DNA from: Bog-473 sp963836605
GTDB lineage: Bacteria > Actinomycetota > Acidimicrobiia > Acidimicrobiales > RAAP-2
DNA length: 64,000 nt
NCBI GenBank assembly: GCA_963836605.1
Contig: CAWIKB010000008.1
Span: forward strand, 62,001-126,000
Reading direction: 5' to 3'
In this document: piece after piece, positions 33,919 to 42,637 of the stretch
Numbering within the stretch: the stretch's first letter is position 1
How the letters are laid out: the number at the start of each line of letters is the position of its first letter
The notes under the pieces: model-generated
Seen by the model: the letters and a program-made list of their open reading frames with translations, nothing else
What the model was told of the DNA's origin: nothing
Databases searched by the model: none
Program-made: the position numbers and the translations under genes

Positions 33919-35214
33919 ATGGGTTGGGATTTCGAGACCGATGCCGAGTTCGCCGGACAGTTGGCCTGGATGCGCGCGTTCATCGACCGTGAGCTGATTC
34001 CGCTCGAGCCGATCTTCGACGAATTGCCGCAGGATGAATGGCAGGTGGCCAAGGGGTACCTACAAGACCAGGTGAAAGCACAAGGTCTGTGGGGTGCCTT
34101 CCTCGACCCAGAACTCGGAGGGAGGGGATTCGGGCAACTGAATTTGGCACTGATGTCGGAGATCATCGGCCGCTGCATGATGTCGATGACCATCTTCGGG
34201 GTCCAGGCTCCGGACAGCGGGAACATGGAGCTCCTGGCCCACGGTGCTACCGATGGCCAGAAGGAACGCTGGCTCTGGCCCAACCTACGCGGCGAGATCT
34301 CCAGTGCCTTCGCGCTCACTGAGCCCTTCTTCGCCGGTTCGGATCCCACCGTCATCGGCACGACGGCAATCTCCGACGGTGACGAATGGGTGATCAATGG
34401 GCACAAGTGGTTCATCACCAACGCCTCGGTGGCCGACATTGTTCTGGTGTTCGCCGAAACCAGCCCGGATGGCCGTCCGCACCACCATGCCTCGATCTTC
34501 ATCGTGCCTGCGGGAACGCCAGGTATGGAGATCGTCCGCGACATCGGGACCATGGCGCATCCCGACGTTGCGTACGGTCGCCCCGGGAATCATGCCGAGA
34601 TCGTCTTCCATGACTGCCGTGTTCCGGCCGATCACATGATCGGCCAGCCCGGAGACGGCTTCGTGCTGGCCCAGCAACGCCTGGGGGGTGGCCGGATCCA
34701 TCACGCCATGCGTTGGCTGGGGATGGCGCAGCGATCCCTCGACATCATGGGCGAGCGGGCCGTGTCTCGAACGTCGCACGGCAAACTCCTGGCCCAGCAC
34801 CAGATGATGCAGGATTACGTCGCGCTCTCCCACACAGAGATCCAGGCCGCTCGCCTCCTGACCTTCCAGACGGCATGGAAGGTCGACAAGTACGGCGCCG
34901 CTACGGTTCGCGCCGACCTCGGGATGGTCAAGGCCCATGTGTCGAAGGTCGTACTGGCGGTCCTCGACCGGACGATCCAAGTGTGCGGTGCCCTCGGCTA
35001 TTCGAGTGACCTGCCGGTGGAGGCGTGGTACCGCTCAACCCGCTTCGGCCCTATCGGTGACGGCCCCGACGAGCTGCACAAGTCAGTGCTCGCCCGCACG
35101 CTGTTGAAGGAGTATCGGCCGGTCGAGGGTTGGCCGACCGAACACATCCCCAGCCGCCGAACGGCGGCGAAGGAACGATGGGCCGAACTCCGCCTCGGGG
35201 CGGGGCTGGGATGA
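33919..35214 (+). CDS. acyl-CoA dehydrogenase (ACAD10/11 and LvaC-like)
   Basis: 431 residues. Acyl-CoA dehydrogenase marks: SSAFALTEPFFAGSDPTVIGTTA (FAD and substrate contact), WFITNASVADIVLVFAET, HHAMRWLGMAQRSLDIMGERA and IQVCGALGYSSDLPVEAWYRSTRFGPIGDGPDELHKSVLARTLL. The catalytic base region DGPDE fits long-chain-type ACADs. The next gene encodes an APH-type kinase. In animals ACAD10/11 fuse the same two domains, and in Pseudomonas LvaA and LvaC do the same job: 4-hydroxyacyl-CoA is phosphorylated and the phosphate is eliminated. That role here is inference from neighbourhood. Confidence 0.9.
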   Translation: MGWDFETDAEFAGQLAWMRAFIDRELIPLEPIFDELPQDEWQVAKGYLQDQVKAQGLWGAFLDPELGGRGFGQLNLALMSEIIGRCMMSMTIFGVQAPDSGNMELLAHGATDGQKERWLWPNLRGEISSAFALTEPFFAGSDPTVIGTTAISDGDEWVINGHKWFITNASVADIVLVFAETSPDGRPHHHASIFIVPAGTPGMEIVRDIGTMAHPDVAYGRPGNHAEIVFHDCRVPADHMIGQPGDGFVLAQQRLGGGRIHHAMRWLGMAQRSLDIMGERAVSRTSHGKLLAQHQMMQDYVALSHTEIQAARLLTFQTAWKVDKYGAATVRADLGMVKAHVSKVVLAVLDRTIQVCGALGYSSDLPVEAWYRSTRFGPIGDGPDELHKSVLARTLLKEYRPVEGWPTEHIPSRRTAAKERWAELRLGAGLG

Positions 35215-35281
35215 GGGGAGGCGGTCGTCAACGAGCGCCCAGGACGGCGGCCGCGCACCTGGTTGGCGGCGAAGTCGGCCG

Positions 35282-36301
35282 GTGAGCACTGATGCGCTCG
35301 AGCGCTACCTCGATGCACGGCTGGGTGGACATGTCCCGATCACCGTGGATCGGATCAAGGGTGGTGGCTCGTGCGAGGTGTTCGCCCTCGATCGCGGGCC
35401 GTGCCGTTGGGTGCTGCGAAGAGCCCCCCGCCATGCCAGCTCGGCCAGCGCCCACGATGTGCTCCGTGAGTTCCGTATCCTCAATGCCATCAAAGACGAG
35501 GCCGTCCGCATCGCCCGACCCGTTCTGTCCTGCAGCGACATCGACGTCTTCGAGACACCCTTCTACGTCATGGAGCGCATTCTCGGATCGCCCGTCCGTT
35601 CCTCCGTGCCTGCCGGCTGGGCCGCTGCACCGGAGACGCACGGGGCGGCGCTCGAGGAGCTCATCGATGCCCTGGCGGCCATCCATGCCGTGGACTGGGA
35701 GGCGTGTGGGCTGGGCGATCTGGCCCGCACCGGTGACTACCTACCCCAACAACTGACCCGCTGGCTCACCCACCTCGATGGCTACGGCGGCCGCGACCTG
35801 CCCGGTGTCCGTCGAATCGCCACCTGGCTCGGGGAGCATCTTCCCATTGCCCAGGCGCGCGCCCTGTGCCACGGTGACTACAAGCTCGACAACGTCTTGT
35901 TCTCAGCGAATCCACCGCCCCAGCTCCTCGCCGTGGTCGATTGGGAGATGGCGGCGATTGGCGACCCCCTCGTCGATCTTGCCTGGGCCCTCATCTTCCA
36001 CCCGGGCCCGGAAGGAACCATGCCGCTCGGGAGGGCGAAAGATCCGAAGTTTGCCGTTGATCACCTCTCCGACCGCCAGGCCCTGGTTGAGCGATACGCC
36101 TCGAGATCGGACCGTGACGTTTCGGCCATCGGTTGGTATGACGTGTTCGCCCGATGGAAGCTGGCCGTCGTCCTCGAGGGCAGCTACGACAAGTATCGGC
36201 GCGGCCTCTCCGACAATCCGTTGCACGAGGTCTTCGGGCACCAGGTCGACCTGCTCCTCGATAGCGCGACGAGGATCTTCGAACGCCAAGGAGCGCGGTG
36301 A
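35282..36301 (+). CDS. APH-family phosphotransferase (ACAD10/11 kinase-domain and LvaA-like)
   Basis: 339 residues, GTG start at 35282. Kinase-like fold: ITVDRIKGGGSCEVFALDRG (phosphate loop), RWVLRRAPR (Lys/Arg region), ALCHGDYKLDNVLF (catalytic HGDxKxDN), LLAVVDWEMAAIGDPLVDLAW (metal-binding Asp). This subgroup phosphorylates hydroxyacyl-CoAs rather than antibiotics. It sits between the acyl-CoA dehydrogenase and a quinone reductase in the same operon. I would not annotate it as antibiotic resistance. Confidence 0.88.
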   Translation: MSTDALERYLDARLGGHVPITVDRIKGGGSCEVFALDRGPCRWVLRRAPRHASSASAHDVLREFRILNAIKDEAVRIARPVLSCSDIDVFETPFYVMERILGSPVRSSVPAGWAAAPETHGAALEELIDALAAIHAVDWEACGLGDLARTGDYLPQQLTRWLTHLDGYGGRDLPGVRRIATWLGEHLPIAQARALCHGDYKLDNVLFSANPPPQLLAVVDWEMAAIGDPLVDLAWALIFHPGPEGTMPLGRAKDPKFAVDHLSDRQALVERYASRSDRDVSAIGWYDVFARWKLAVVLEGSYDKYRRGLSDNPLHEVFGHQVDLLLDSATRIFERQGAR

Positions 36302-36368
36302 TCTGTTCCGAACCATGTCGTCATCGGAGGGCCGATCCGGCTTCCCCGGCCGGTTCGAGGGTGCACTG

Positions 36369-37346
36369 ATGCGTGCCTGGCAGGTGCAGGCCGAGGGCGA
36401 GCCCATCGAAGTTCTGCACGCCGTCACCCTGGACCCGCCGCAGCCCGCCCCCGGCCAGATCCGCATCCACGTGACCGCGGCGGGCATCGGGCTTCCGGAC
36501 GTGCTCATGTGTCGCCACACCTACCCGCTCACACCACCGCTTCCGTTCATCCCCGGACAAGAGGTGTCGGGCGTGGTCACGGCGATCGGCGAAGGCGTGG
36601 AATCACTGGTCGGTGATCGGGTCATGGCCGTGACCGCCTTCTTGGACGGGTTCGGCTCTTTTGCCGAGGAATGCCTGGCTCCAGCCTCCTCCGTCTTCTC
36701 GGTACCTGACGGGCTGGCCGATGTGGAGGCGGCCGGGTTCTGGATTCCGCACCTGACCGGGTGGATCGGGCTGGTTGACCGTGGACGCCTTGCCCGTGGT
36801 GAGTGGCTCGCCGTACTCGGCGCGGGCGGGGGGAGTGGGATCGCCGCGGTTCAGCTCGGGCGCTTGCTCGGCGCGCGCGTCATCGCCGTGGTCGGCGACG
36901 AGGACCGGGCGGCGTTCTGCCGGTCACTTGGCGCCGAGGCGACGCTCAATCACCGCGATGGTGCACTGGCGCCCGCGCTGCGCGAGTTGACCGACGGCCA
37001 TGGCGCCGACGTGATCTTCGACCCGGTCGGCGGTCCCTTGGCCGAGGACGCCGCCGGTGCGCTCGCCCGGTACGGCCGATGGTTGGCCGTGGGATTCGCT
37101 AGCGGAACGTGGCCGAAAGCGGAAACGCAGCAGTTGGTATGGGCCAATGCCACGCTGATGGGAGTATTGGCGGCGGGAAACAGCCAAGCCGAGTTGGACA
37201 ACATCCACGCCAGCCTGGCGGCCCTTGTCGCCGACGGTGGGTTGCGCAACGCGGTGACCGAGCGGATCCCCTTCGACGATCTTCCTCGTGCGCTCCAGCG
37301 CATGGCCGATCGGCGAGTCATTGGCAAGATGGTCATGGTGCCATGA
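36369..37346 (+). CDS. NADPH:quinone oxidoreductase-like zinc-independent dehydrogenase
   Basis: 325 residues, MDR superfamily. The GroES-like N-terminus MRAWQVQAEGEPIEVLHAVTLDPPQPAPGQIRIHVTAAGIGLPDVLMCRHTYPLTPPLPFIPGQEVSGVV lacks the zinc ligands of alcohol dehydrogenase. The cofactor site is GEWLAVLGAGGGSGIAAVQLGRLLGARVIAV. Possible reactions are enoyl or quinone reduction in the acyl-CoA pathway. A longer frame begins at 36315, but homology starts at 36369. The stop overlaps the TetR ATG. Confidence 0.88.
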   Translation: MRAWQVQAEGEPIEVLHAVTLDPPQPAPGQIRIHVTAAGIGLPDVLMCRHTYPLTPPLPFIPGQEVSGVVTAIGEGVESLVGDRVMAVTAFLDGFGSFAEECLAPASSVFSVPDGLADVEAAGFWIPHLTGWIGLVDRGRLARGEWLAVLGAGGGSGIAAVQLGRLLGARVIAVVGDEDRAAFCRSLGAEATLNHRDGALAPALRELTDGHGADVIFDPVGGPLAEDAAGALARYGRWLAVGFASGTWPKAETQQLVWANATLMGVLAAGNSQAELDNIHASLAALVADGGLRNAVTERIPFDDLPRALQRMADRRVIGKMVMVP

Positions 37347-38008
37347 CCGACGCGCAGCGGACCCGAAGAGTGGCGAGGCACTCCGATCTCGAGCTGGACG
37401 CTCATGAGATCGTCTCGGCGGCCGTTGACATCTTCGAGGAGTCAGGGCTTGACGCGGTCAGCATGCGGAGTGTCTCCACTCGACTCGGGGTGTCCCCTGT
37501 CCCTCTCTACAGCAGGGTGGGCAACAAGGATGCGCTGGTCGATGCCATCGCCGACCGCTTGCTGGCCGACCTGGCGCCACCCGGCGCCGATCACGAAACT
37601 TGGGAGGAGTATGCGGTCCGCTGGGCGCGGGAGCTCCGGGGCCGGCTGCGCCAAGCCCGCGACAGCCGGCTCATCCTCTCGCTGGGCCGCAATGCCTATG
37701 TGGAGGCGTCTCTTCCTCTGGTGGCGGTGATGCAACGTTCAGGATTTGCCCCCGACGCGGCGATGCAGGCCTGCCGCGTTCTCATGTGGGCCATCGTCGG
37801 CTTCGGGGCGGTCGAGACAGGCGCCAAGCCAGGGCGCCTCCGGCGCCGGGGTCGGCCGGGCGGTGATCCGAGCGGTGTCACCAAGGCGGAGATCGACATC
37901 CTGTTCGACCTCCACGTGCGGTACGTGATCGAGGGCATCGCGGGCGATGCCGCGGCAGAGTGGGCTGCCGTCTCGGGGGGGACCAAGCCGGGCGGCGCAG
38001 GTCGGTGA
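37343..38008 (+). CDS. TetR-family regulator of the operon
   Basis: 221 residues with ATGA overlap to the dehydrogenase and GTGA overlap to the following SDR. HTH: LDAHEIVSAAVDIFEESGLDAVSMRSVSTRLGVSPVPLYSRVGNKDALVDAIADRLL. The effector domain is about 150 residues and ends in a disordered tail. Being embedded in the operon it most likely represses it through the palindrome near 33883. An acyl-CoA or related intermediate as inducer would fit but is inference. Confidence 0.85.
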   Translation: MTDAQRTRRVARHSDLELDAHEIVSAAVDIFEESGLDAVSMRSVSTRLGVSPVPLYSRVGNKDALVDAIADRLLADLAPPGADHETWEEYAVRWARELRGRLRQARDSRLILSLGRNAYVEASLPLVAVMQRSGFAPDAAMQACRVLMWAIVGFGAVETGAKPGRLRRRGRPGGDPSGVTKAEIDILFDLHVRYVIEGIAGDAAAEWAAVSGGTKPGGAGR

Positions 38009-38754
38009 CCATCCCCAGCCTGAGCGCGGCCGGGAAGGTCGTTGTCGTCACCGGCGCCAGTAAGGGCCTAGGCCGGGCCATGGCATTGGGGTTTGCCGAA
38101 GCCGGGGCAGACGTAGTTGTCGCCAGCCGGAAGCTCGAGCAGTGCCAGCATGTGGCAGACGAAGTCACCACACTGGGACGCCAGGCCTTGGCCGTTCGGT
38201 GCCATGTCGGCGACTGGAACCAATGCGAAGAACTCGTGGACACGGCTGTCGCCCGGTTCGGTCGGATCAATGTCCTGGTCAACAATGCCGGCATCGCGCC
38301 TGTCCCGCCCTCACTGCTGGGTGTGACGGCCGAGCTGTTCGACAAGACGGTGGCGGTCAACCTTCGTGGCCCCTTGCGGCTCACCGCGCTGGCCGTCGAA
38401 CATATGCCTTCGGGTGGATCGGTGATCAACATCAGCTCCAAGGCGGCATTGCATCCCACCTCGTTCACCGTCGTCTACGCCGCGGCCAAGGCCGGGCTGA
38501 ATGCACTCACCAAGGCGGCGGCCCACGAGTTCGGTCCGAGGGGTGTCCGTGTGAATGCCATCGTGTGCGGCACGTTCCAAACCGACAGTCTCCGCAGCTC
38601 GATGCCGTCGGAGGAGGCGCAAGCCGAGATGGCAACACGCGTCAGCCTGGGCCGGATCGCCTCGGCCGATGAGATCGTGGGATCGGCGCTCTATCTGGCC
38701 AGTGATGCGTCGTCCTACCTGACCGGGGCCCTGGTCGTGCTGGACGGCGGCTGA
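38005..38754 (+). CDS. SDR-family oxidoreductase
   Basis: 249 residues from GTG 38005, overlapping the TetR stop. KVVVVTGASKGLGRAMALGFAEAGADVVVASR, NVLVNNAGIAP, VYAAAKAGLNALTKAAAHEFGPRGVRVNAIVCGTFQTD, LTGALVVLDGG. Classical SDR with YAAAK catalytic pair intact. In the proposed hydroxyacyl-CoA pathway it could oxidise a 3-hydroxyacyl-CoA. The start upstream at 37960 would lie within the TetR gene and is rejected. Confidence 0.88.
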   Translation: MTIPSLSAAGKVVVVTGASKGLGRAMALGFAEAGADVVVASRKLEQCQHVADEVTTLGRQALAVRCHVGDWNQCEELVDTAVARFGRINVLVNNAGIAPVPPSLLGVTAELFDKTVAVNLRGPLRLTALAVEHMPSGGSVINISSKAALHPTSFTVVYAAAKAGLNALTKAAAHEFGPRGVRVNAIVCGTFQTDSLRSSMPSEEAQAEMATRVSLGRIASADEIVGSALYLASDASSYLTGALVVLDGG

Positions 38755-38823
38755 CCACCGACTGGTGGAAACACGGGACGAACGCGTCCCAGAAGATGAC
38801 GAACCATTGCGAAGGAGCGACAG

Positions 38824-39699
38824 ATGACCGATGCACCGAACGACCTGGTCGGCCCGGGACGGGTGGCGGTGGTGACCGGCGCGGCCAGCGGGATCGGGCG
38901 TGCCCTGGCCATGGCCTTCGCCGACGCAGGGTCCACTGTCATGGTCGGAGATATCGACGGACAAGAGGCTGAGGGCGTCGCCGTCGGCATCCGGGACGGC
39001 GGGGGTCAGGCCGAAGCCTTGACCGTCAATGTCGCCGATGCCGCGTCGGTCGAGAACCTGGCCGCGCACACGCTGGCCCGGTTCGGGCGCGTGGACGTGC
39101 TCTGCAACAACGCCGGGGTGTCAACCTTCAATCTGATAGAGGACCAGACGCTCGACGATTGGCGCTGGGTGTTCGATGTCAACCTCTGGGGGGTGGTGCA
39201 CGGCCTGCAGAGCTTCCTGCCCGTCTTTCGCCAACAAGGCACCCCGGCGCACATCGTCAACACGGCTTCCATCGCCGGTCTGCTGAGTGGAGTGGCCTTC
39301 ATCGGCCCCTATGCCGCCACCAAGGCCGCCGTGGTCTCCATCTCCGAGACGCTCAACCAGGAGTGTGCCATCGCCGGGTTGCCCATCGGCGTCAGCGTGC
39401 TGTGTCCGAGCTCTGTCGATACCCGGGTCATGGAGTCGGAGCGCTCGCGTCCCGCGGCGCGAGGGATTGAAGAGCGAAAGGAGTCTGCCGAGGCGGTGCG
39501 GCTGGCGATCCGCGATTCCTTCACCGGCCCCACGGGGTTGGCCCCAGGGCAGGTGGCGGAACGCACCCTCGAGGCAATCCGTGCCGGCGATTTCTGGATC
39601 ATCACCCACCCGGGAGAGCGTTCGGCGGTCGAAGCTCGCTTCACTTCCGCTCTTGCCCACTTTGCTCCTCCACTCGGTCCTGTGGAGGGAAACCGTTGA
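38824..39699 (+). CDS. SDR-family oxidoreductase
   Basis: 291 residues after GAAGGAGCGACAG. RVAVVTGAASGIGRALAMAFADAGSTVMVGDID, VLCNNAGVSTFN, PYAATKAAVVSISETLNQECAIAGLPIGVSVLCPSSVDT. The YAATK pair is intact. The C-terminal 90 residues are those of the longer SDR proteins common in actinobacterial lipid catabolism. Last gene of the acyl-CoA dehydrogenase operon, separated from the previous SDR by 69 bases. The 39700-39870 stretch behind it is empty. Confidence 0.88.
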   Translation: MTDAPNDLVGPGRVAVVTGAASGIGRALAMAFADAGSTVMVGDIDGQEAEGVAVGIRDGGGQAEALTVNVADAASVENLAAHTLARFGRVDVLCNNAGVSTFNLIEDQTLDDWRWVFDVNLWGVVHGLQSFLPVFRQQGTPAHIVNTASIAGLLSGVAFIGPYAATKAAVVSISETLNQECAIAGLPIGVSVLCPSSVDTRVMESERSRPAARGIEERKESAEAVRLAIRDSFTGPTGLAPGQVAERTLEAIRAGDFWIITHPGERSAVEARFTSALAHFAPPLGPVEGNR

Positions 39700-39871
39700 G
39701 AAACGGAGTCGAGATGGGGGCCACCCTCGTGCGTTGCCGGCCGGCCGGCAACGGATGTGGACCTCGGAGTACAAAAAACGTGACCTTGGGTGACCTTTAT
39801 CGAGCAGGAGGGAGAGGGAACGTGAGGGAGCCTCATGGGATCGAAGGCCGCTACCAGGGAGCTGCCAAGAG

Positions 39872-39926
39872 TCAAGTATGCACTTGACTAACGCGCCCAG
39901 GTTCGTATACTCAAGCATATGCTTGA
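39872..39926 (+). promoter_or_regulatory. leaderless promoter flanked by two ArsR-type operators
   Basis: TTGACT (39884-39889), 16 bases, TATACT (39906-39911); transcription should begin at the ATG 39919. Two related palindromes flank it: TCAAGT-ATGC-ACTTGA (39872-39887) over the -35 box and the perfect 16-bp TCAAGCATATGCTTGA (39911-39926) over the start codon, centres 39 bp apart. Strong sign of autorepression. Confidence 0.75.
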
Positions 39927-40263
39927 CCAAACGATCGGCCTGGATCGGACCTTCCAGGCACTGGCCGACAAGAGCAGGCGCAGCATGGTGGAACGACTCA
40001 CGTCGGGACCTGCCTCTGTCAGCCAACTGGCAGAACCCCTGTCGATGTCCCTTGCGGCGGTTGTCCAACACGTGCAGGTCCTCGAAGCCTGCGGAGTCGT
40101 GAAGAGCGAGAAGGTCGGAAGAACACGCATGTGTCGGATCGAACCCGCGGCGATGACCGCCGCCGAGCAGTGGATCACCGATCGGCGCCGGGGTTGGGAA
40201 GCCCGCCTGGACCGATTGGGCGACCTCTTGCATGACGTAGCCATGGCCGAGGAGGAACCGTGA
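39919..40263 (+). CDS. ArsR-family regulator (SRPBCC-linked type)
   Basis: 114 residues. DRTFQALADKSRRSMVERLTSGPASVSQLAEPLSMSLAAVVQHVQVLEACGVVKSEKVGRTRMCRIEP is a compact winged helix. It lacks metal-sensing Cys. ArsR of this type pair with an SRPBCC/AHSA1 protein, here translated with GTGA overlap. The start codon lies inside a perfect palindrome, so the protein should shut off its own leaderless mRNA. Ligand unknown. Confidence 0.9.
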   Translation: MLDQTIGLDRTFQALADKSRRSMVERLTSGPASVSQLAEPLSMSLAAVVQHVQVLEACGVVKSEKVGRTRMCRIEPAAMTAAEQWITDRRRGWEARLDRLGDLLHDVAMAEEEP

Positions 40264-40727
40264 GTCTGTCCACCGTTGCCCATGAGACGTTCGTCATTGA
40301 GCGGACCTACGACGTTCCCGTTGAGCAGACCTTCCGGGCATGGGCGGATCCCCTGTTGAAGGCCCGCTGGTTTGCCGGCTCTGCTGAGGCCCTGGGAGCA
40401 GGTTACGAACTCGACTTCCGGGTCGGGGGACGTGAGACCAATCGCGGAGGACCCCCGGGTGGGCCCGTCTACACCTACGAGTCGGAGTTCCGAGACATCA
40501 TCCTCGATCGGCGGATCGTCTACACGTACGAAATGTTTGCCGACGAGGCCCGCATCTCGGTGTCCGTCGCCACTGTGCTGTTCACCGGCCACGATACGAC
40601 GTCACAGCTGGTCCTGACCGAACAGGGAGTGTTCCTCGATGGCTACGACACGGTGGCTCAGCGGGAGGAGGGAACCCGTTCCCTCCTGGACTCGCTCGCA
40701 GCCAGCTTGCACAGTGTCGGATCGTGA
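40260..40727 (+). CDS. SRPBCC (AHSA1/START-like) protein
   Basis: 155 residues from GTG 40260 overlapping the ArsR stop. ETFVIERTYDVPVEQTFRAWADPLLKARWFAG...YELDFRVGGRETNRGGPPGGPVYTYESEFRDIILDRRIVYTYEMF...ATVLFTGHDTTSQLVLTEQGVFLDG is the AHSA1-like helix-grip fold with a deep hydrophobic pocket. Likely binds the ligand that its ArsR partner responds to. No enzyme activity can be claimed. Confidence 0.88.
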   Translation: MSLSTVAHETFVIERTYDVPVEQTFRAWADPLLKARWFAGSAEALGAGYELDFRVGGRETNRGGPPGGPVYTYESEFRDIILDRRIVYTYEMFADEARISVSVATVLFTGHDTTSQLVLTEQGVFLDGYDTVAQREEGTRSLLDSLAASLHSVGS

Positions 40728-40861
40728 GGAAGCCTTTACAACCTTTTACGCTTCTCCTGGCGGTGGACGGATGTGGGGACAGCCGCCCATCCCTCATCCG
40801 CGGTCGCCTTCAGCCGTTGCCCAAACACCAAGTGCCGTACCTCGCTCCTAGGAGTTCTTGA

Positions 40862-41506
40862 ATGTCACTCGTTCGTGTTCACAACTTTGCAGTTTCGCTC
40901 GACGGCTTCAGCACGGGTGAGGGACAGTCCCTCGAACAGCCGTTCGGGCACGCTGGAAGCAGGCTCCTCGAGCAGTTCTTGGGCACTCGCACATTCCGGA
41001 AGATGCATGGCGAGATGGGCGGAAGCACCGGCGCCGACGAAGCCTTCGCCAGCAACTGGGGAACTGGCATCGGTGCCGAGATCATGGGCCGCAACAAATT
41101 TGGACCTCAGCGCGGCCCGTGGGCCGACGAGGAATGGAAAGGCTGGTGGGGTGACGATCCCGTCTTTCACACGCCGGTATTCGTGCTGACACACCATCCG
41201 AGGCCGACCATCCAAATGAAGGGCGGTACGATCTTCCATTTCATCGAGGCCACGCCCGCCGAAGCGCTGAGGATCGCCCAGGAAGCTGCCGGTGAGCTCG
41301 ACGTGCGCATCGGCGGAGGACCTTCGACCGTCCGTCAATTTCTCGCGGCAGATCTGATCGATCACATGCACATAGTGATCGCCCCCATAGTCCTGGGGCG
41401 CGGCGAACGACTCTGGGACGGGCTCGAAGGACTGGAACAACGATTTGATGTGGAGGCCGTCAGCACCCCGAGCGGTGTCATACACATCACGTTCACCCGC
41501 CGATAG
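40862..41506 (+). CDS. RibD/dihydrofolate-reductase-like protein
   Basis: 214 residues. LVRVHNFAVSLDGFSTGEGQS, EIMGRNKFGPQRGPW, PVFVLTHHPRPTIQMKGGTIFHF, DVRIGGGPSTVRQFLAADLIDHMHIVIAPIVLGRGERLWDGL show the RibD C-terminal/DHFR-like NADPH-binding fold. Not a folate enzyme by sequence; these small reductases are common in Actinobacteria with unknown substrates. Monocistronic, convergent with the ECF sigma gene downstream (110 bases). Confidence 0.85.
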   Translation: MSLVRVHNFAVSLDGFSTGEGQSLEQPFGHAGSRLLEQFLGTRTFRKMHGEMGGSTGADEAFASNWGTGIGAEIMGRNKFGPQRGPWADEEWKGWWGDDPVFHTPVFVLTHHPRPTIQMKGGTIFHFIEATPAEALRIAQEAAGELDVRIGGGPSTVRQFLAADLIDHMHIVIAPIVLGRGERLWDGLEGLEQRFDVEAVSTPSGVIHITFTRR

Positions 41507-41615
41507 CTCTCCGGCGAAGACCCATAACATTCAGTTGACCGTCTGGACGCGAAGCAGCAACCGGCGAACGCCTCGCAAGTCGCTTCGTTGTCAACCCGCG
41601 TTCGCGGAACTGTCA

Positions 41616-42617
41616 TCAATGCGTTCGGGGTTGCAGGATCGTGCGGGGCAGGCCGAAGCAGGCGAAGAGGCTCTTGTCGCCGAACCGCGTCATCGAGGCG
41701 ACCTGGTCGGCTGAGATTGTCAACACGATAAACCCGCTCGCGCGATAGAGATCGGTGTTGGGGTCCCTGCGGTAGTAGCCGAAGGCGGGGTCGTTGTTGG
41801 CCCTCGTCGGGACCATCTTGAGGTCCTCGCGCCAGAACGCAACCTGCTGGAGGAATTGGGCGATGGGGCGCGGACCGTGGAACTCGAAGGGCTCGGGCGG
41901 CATCTTCAGCCTGGCATCATCGGTGAGCAGTGCGACGACGCGATCGAGATCGCCCTGCTGGAGGGCGTCGATGAATCGATCGACAACCTCTCCTTCGTGG
42001 GAGGATCGGGGAAGTGTCACGCGATCGGAACCGCTTGAGTGTTGCAAACCAGCGCGGGCCCGCTGGAGCGCGCTGTTGACCGACGCCGGCGTCGACTCGA
42101 GCATCTCCGCGACCTCGGCCGCCGAGAAGCCAAGGACATCGCGCAGGACCAGCGCTGCCCGCTGCTGAGTCGGCAGATGTTGGAGGCCGGCCACGAACGA
42201 GAGCGCGATGGACTCCCGCGCGTCGTAGCGAGCCTCTGGACCGGGCTCGATGACATCGATCAAGGCGTCCGGATAGGGCTCGATCCACCACGGCTCATCC
42301 GATTGCGCCGCGCCGGCGAAAGGTGACCCCGAGTCAACCGCCATGGTGACCTTCGGGCGGCGCGAGGAGTCGCGGAGATAGTTCAGGCACCGGTTGGTGG
42401 CGATGCGGTACAGCCAGGCCCGGAGCGAACGCCCGTCGAAGCGATCCAATGCTTGCCATGCTGACAACAGAGTCTCCTGGAGTAAGTCCTCGGCGTCTTG
42501 GAACGATCCGAGGATCCGGTAACAGTGCATATGGAGCTCCCGGCGGTAGGGGTTGGTGAGCTCGGCGAAGGCGTCGCTATTGCCGGCCTGGGCCAGTGCC
42601 AGCACCGAATCGGTCAT
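41616..42617 (-). CDS. ECF sigma factor with SnoaL-like C-terminal domain
   Basis: 333 residues from ATG 42617, preceded by AAAGGAGA. Region 2: DAFAELTNPYRRELHMHCYRILGSFQDAEDLLQETLLSAW; region 4: LQHLPTQQRAALVLRDVLGFSAAEVAEMLESTPASVNSALQRARAGL; SnoaL-like domain about residues 200-333. This is the SigG-like class (RNA polymerase sigma-70 factor TIGR02960 type). The ATG overlaps the stop of a six-codon micro-ORF. Divergent from the MFS exporter, which it may control. Confidence 0.88.
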   Translation of the reverse strand: MTDSVLALAQAGNSDAFAELTNPYRRELHMHCYRILGSFQDAEDLLQETLLSAWQALDRFDGRSLRAWLYRIATNRCLNYLRDSSRRPKVTMAVDSGSPFAGAAQSDEPWWIEPYPDALIDVIEPGPEARYDARESIALSFVAGLQHLPTQQRAALVLRDVLGFSAAEVAEMLESTPASVNSALQRARAGLQHSSGSDRVTLPRSSHEGEVVDRFIDALQQGDLDRVVALLTDDARLKMPPEPFEFHGPRPIAQFLQQVAFWREDLKMVPTRANNDPAFGYYRRDPNTDLYRASGFIVLTISADQVASMTRFGDKSLFACFGLPRTILQPRTH

Positions 42618-42637
42618 CAATTCCGTCTCCTTTCCAT
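42617..42637 (-). CDS. putative leader micro-ORF of the ECF sigma gene
   Basis: ATG at 42637 encodes MERRRN and ends in a TGA that overlaps the sigma ATG (TGATG). GGAGGT stands five bases before it. The arrangement suggests translational coupling. A second copy in the upstream repeat encodes MEQPD (42694-42677). Evidence is positional only. Confidence 0.35.
   Translation of the reverse strand: MERRRN

Noticed and set aside
35282..36301. Aminoglycoside resistance gene
   Set aside because: APH fold, but its operon with an acyl-CoA dehydrogenase points to a hydroxyacyl-CoA kinase.
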